Shown one piece after another: positions 45,057 to 45,975 of a stretch of 45,975 nt of DNA. Each line of letters begins with the position of its first letter. The stretch's first letter is position 1. Below the pieces are notes generated by a model. The model did not search any database. It was not told the DNA's origin and worked only from the letters and a program-made list of their open reading frames with translations. The stretch comes from Actinomycetota bacterium (lineage in GTDB: Bacteria > Actinomycetota > Actinomycetes > Nanopelagicales > Nanopelagicaceae): assembly GCA_026392845.1 (NCBI GenBank), contig JAPLBJ010000052.1:1-45975 (forward strand). Reading direction: 5' to 3'. Position numbers and translations under genes: made by a program.

Positions 45057-45132
45057 TGGTGGGCCCAGACGGGCTCGAACCGTCGACCCACGGATTAAAA
45101 GTCCGTTGCTCTACCGACTGAGCTATAGGCCC
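45057..45132 (-). tRNA. tRNA-Lys (anticodon TTT)
   Basis: Full cloverleaf on the minus strand: acceptor GGGCCTA pairing with TGGGCCC (one G-U), D-arm GCTC/GAGC, anticodon stem ACGGA/TCCGT with loop CTTTTAA, T-arm GACGG/CCGTC with loop TTCGAGC, discriminator A and encoded CCA. The anticodon occupies 45097-45099. TATAAG upstream (about 45140-45147) may be its -10. Confidence 0.97.
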
Positions 45133-45194
45133 CACTGCGCACTTATATTTCAAAACTCTAAGTCGCAGGCGAATCGTATCGGAGTTTTTTGGCT

Positions 45195-45975
45195 CTATCT
45201 TCCGCGTGATGCACGCAGTAATCGATCCCTAATTGCCACAGCAAGGCCATCGCCCTCGGGTGCAATCACTGCGATTTCAGTAATTCCTTGGCTATCACCA
45301 GCTCGAAGCGCAGAATAAAGAGAGCGCGCATATTCATCAATATCGCGAGGGGCCGCCAATCGAATTGCACCGTCGGGAGTTTGAATATCTGCAAGTGCTA
45401 TAAAGCCTTGGTCAGGTTTCGCAGTGGAATCCAAAAGAACTTTTGCTTTCGGTGAGTAGTGATTTTCTAGTGAGCCACTGACTCGAATTACATCATCTAC
45501 ATTTTCTAATAAAGAAAGTCCCGTTGAATCGATAATCATTTCCTCTGTTATTGCACCTGGTCGCAAGATTCGTGGCAATGCATGTGTGCAATCAATAATT
45601 GTTGATTCAACACCAACGTGCGATGCTCCCCCATCCATAATTTGATCGTGGGGCTGTAAGTAATCACCGATCTCTTCTTGGACTGCCTGTGCGGTAGTTG
45701 GTGAGACTTGACCAAATCTATTGGCACTAGGAGCTGCAATTCCAGCGCCACCGATTTTTAAAAATGCATTCAGGAGTGCGAGGGCAAGTACGTGATCAGG
45801 AACTCTGACTCCAACACTTTCTTGGCCACCCGTTATGAAATCTTGGGCAAGGCGTGAGCGTTTCAAAATAAGTGTCATTGGCCCCGGCCAAAAATCACGC
45901 GCTAGGGCGATTGCATATGCAGGAATCTCTTCACACCACTTATCCATATCGTTCATTGAAGCAATATGAACAATC
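45195..45975 (-). CDS. tsaC: Sua5-type L-threonylcarbamoyladenylate synthase (5' end outside window)
   Basis: Makes the threonylcarbamoyl-AMP used for t6A37 of tRNAs. 259 residues are visible; the frame stays open to the window edge (IVHIAS precedes the first Met), so the N-terminus is missing. The YrdC core has FWPGPMTLIL, VGVRVPDH, APSANRFGQ and VESTIIDCTH, with ILRPGAIT following. The extra C-terminal Sua5 domain begins about HYSPKAKVLL. Adjacent is a tRNA-Lys(TTT), a typical t6A-modified tRNA. Confidence 0.93.
   Translation of the reverse strand, partial: IVHIASMNDMDKWCEEIPAYAIALARDFWPGPMTLILKRSRLAQDFITGGQESVGVRVPDHVLALALLNAFLKIGGAGIAAPSANRFGQVSPTTAQAVQEEIGDYLQPHDQIMDGGASHVGVESTIIDCTHALPRILRPGAITEEMIIDSTGLSLLENVDDVIRVSGSLENHYSPKAKVLLDSTAKPDQGFIALADIQTPDGAIRLAAPRDIDEYARSLYSALRAGDSQGITEIAVIAPEGDGLAVAIRDRLLRASRGR

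Noticed and set aside
1-45975. Mobile elements, prophage, CRISPR, toxin-antitoxin or defence genes
   Set aside because: No transposase, integrase, Cas, nuclease-type toxin or short regularly spaced repeats were seen; all large frames are explained by housekeeping or envelope genes.

Overview
The window reads as a compact chromosomal segment of a low-GC, streamlined actinobacterium. Evidence for Actinobacteria: the tiny ribosomal protein bS22 close to proC, an XPB-type helicase with its partner protein, an Rv2747-type ArgA, and the run tilS-hpt-ftsH-folE-folP-folB-folK-panC-nadB-nadC-coaX-lysS-(argA)-clpC, which resembles the mycobacterial and streptomycete arrangement. The AT-rich base composition, intergenic gaps always below 130 bp, many ATGA start/stop overlaps and convergent genes that overlap by up to 56 bp suggest a planktonic freshwater lineage such as acI/Nanopelagicales. 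That placement is an inference, not something I could verify. I see no insertion sequence, prophage, CRISPR array or rRNA, and no gene-free stretch above 300 bp.

Layout. 1-5745 (+): end of a SerB-like HAD phosphatase, then a coupled trio of XPB-partner protein, M20 peptidase and XPB helicase. 5708-10878: glutaredoxin with a small unknown protein, a secreted zinc-metallopeptidase-like protein, bS22 (32 aa), a secreted propeller protein and proC. 10948-13996 (+): Cys-rich unknown gene, radA and mutY. 13997-28460 (-): clpC, argA, lysS, coaX, nadC, nadB, panC, folK, folB, folP, folE, ftsH, hpt and tilS, i.e. NAD, CoA and folate synthesis plus translation and proteostasis. 28470-31463 (-): NlpC/P60 peptidase and an ABC-2 exporter. 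31490-36742: metZ, heme O synthase, an acidic-tailed membrane protein, a YVTN propeller, DacB and a small membrane protein. 36765-40887: SpoU-type RNA methylase, MFS carrier, TPR protein and a DMFase-like secreted protein. 40983-45975: NiCoT nickel/cobalt permease, EamA exporter, a six-repeat Ig-like secreted protein, tRNA-Lys(TTT) and a Sua5-type TsaC cut by the window end.

Main points for a second look. (i) panC carries an in-frame TAG between two well-conserved halves, while TAG is used as an ordinary stop by several neighbours. (ii) The nickel permease has a perfect TGCAA-N5-TTGCA palindrome just before its ribosome binding site, matching the Nur box of Streptomyces. (iii) At least eleven genes have a TAnnnT hexamer 6-8 bp before the start codon and no Shine-Dalgarno, implying widespread leaderless transcription; one 22-bp intergenic region carries two such promoters back to back. 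(iv) The XPB helicase and its partner share a homologous module, and an M20 peptidase sits translationally coupled between them. (v) A 22-bp-period direct repeat lies upstream of the clpC promoter. I found no convincing entirely new multi-gene system; the best candidates for new biology are the XPB/M20 operon and the uncharacterised Cys-rich gene ahead of radA-mutY.
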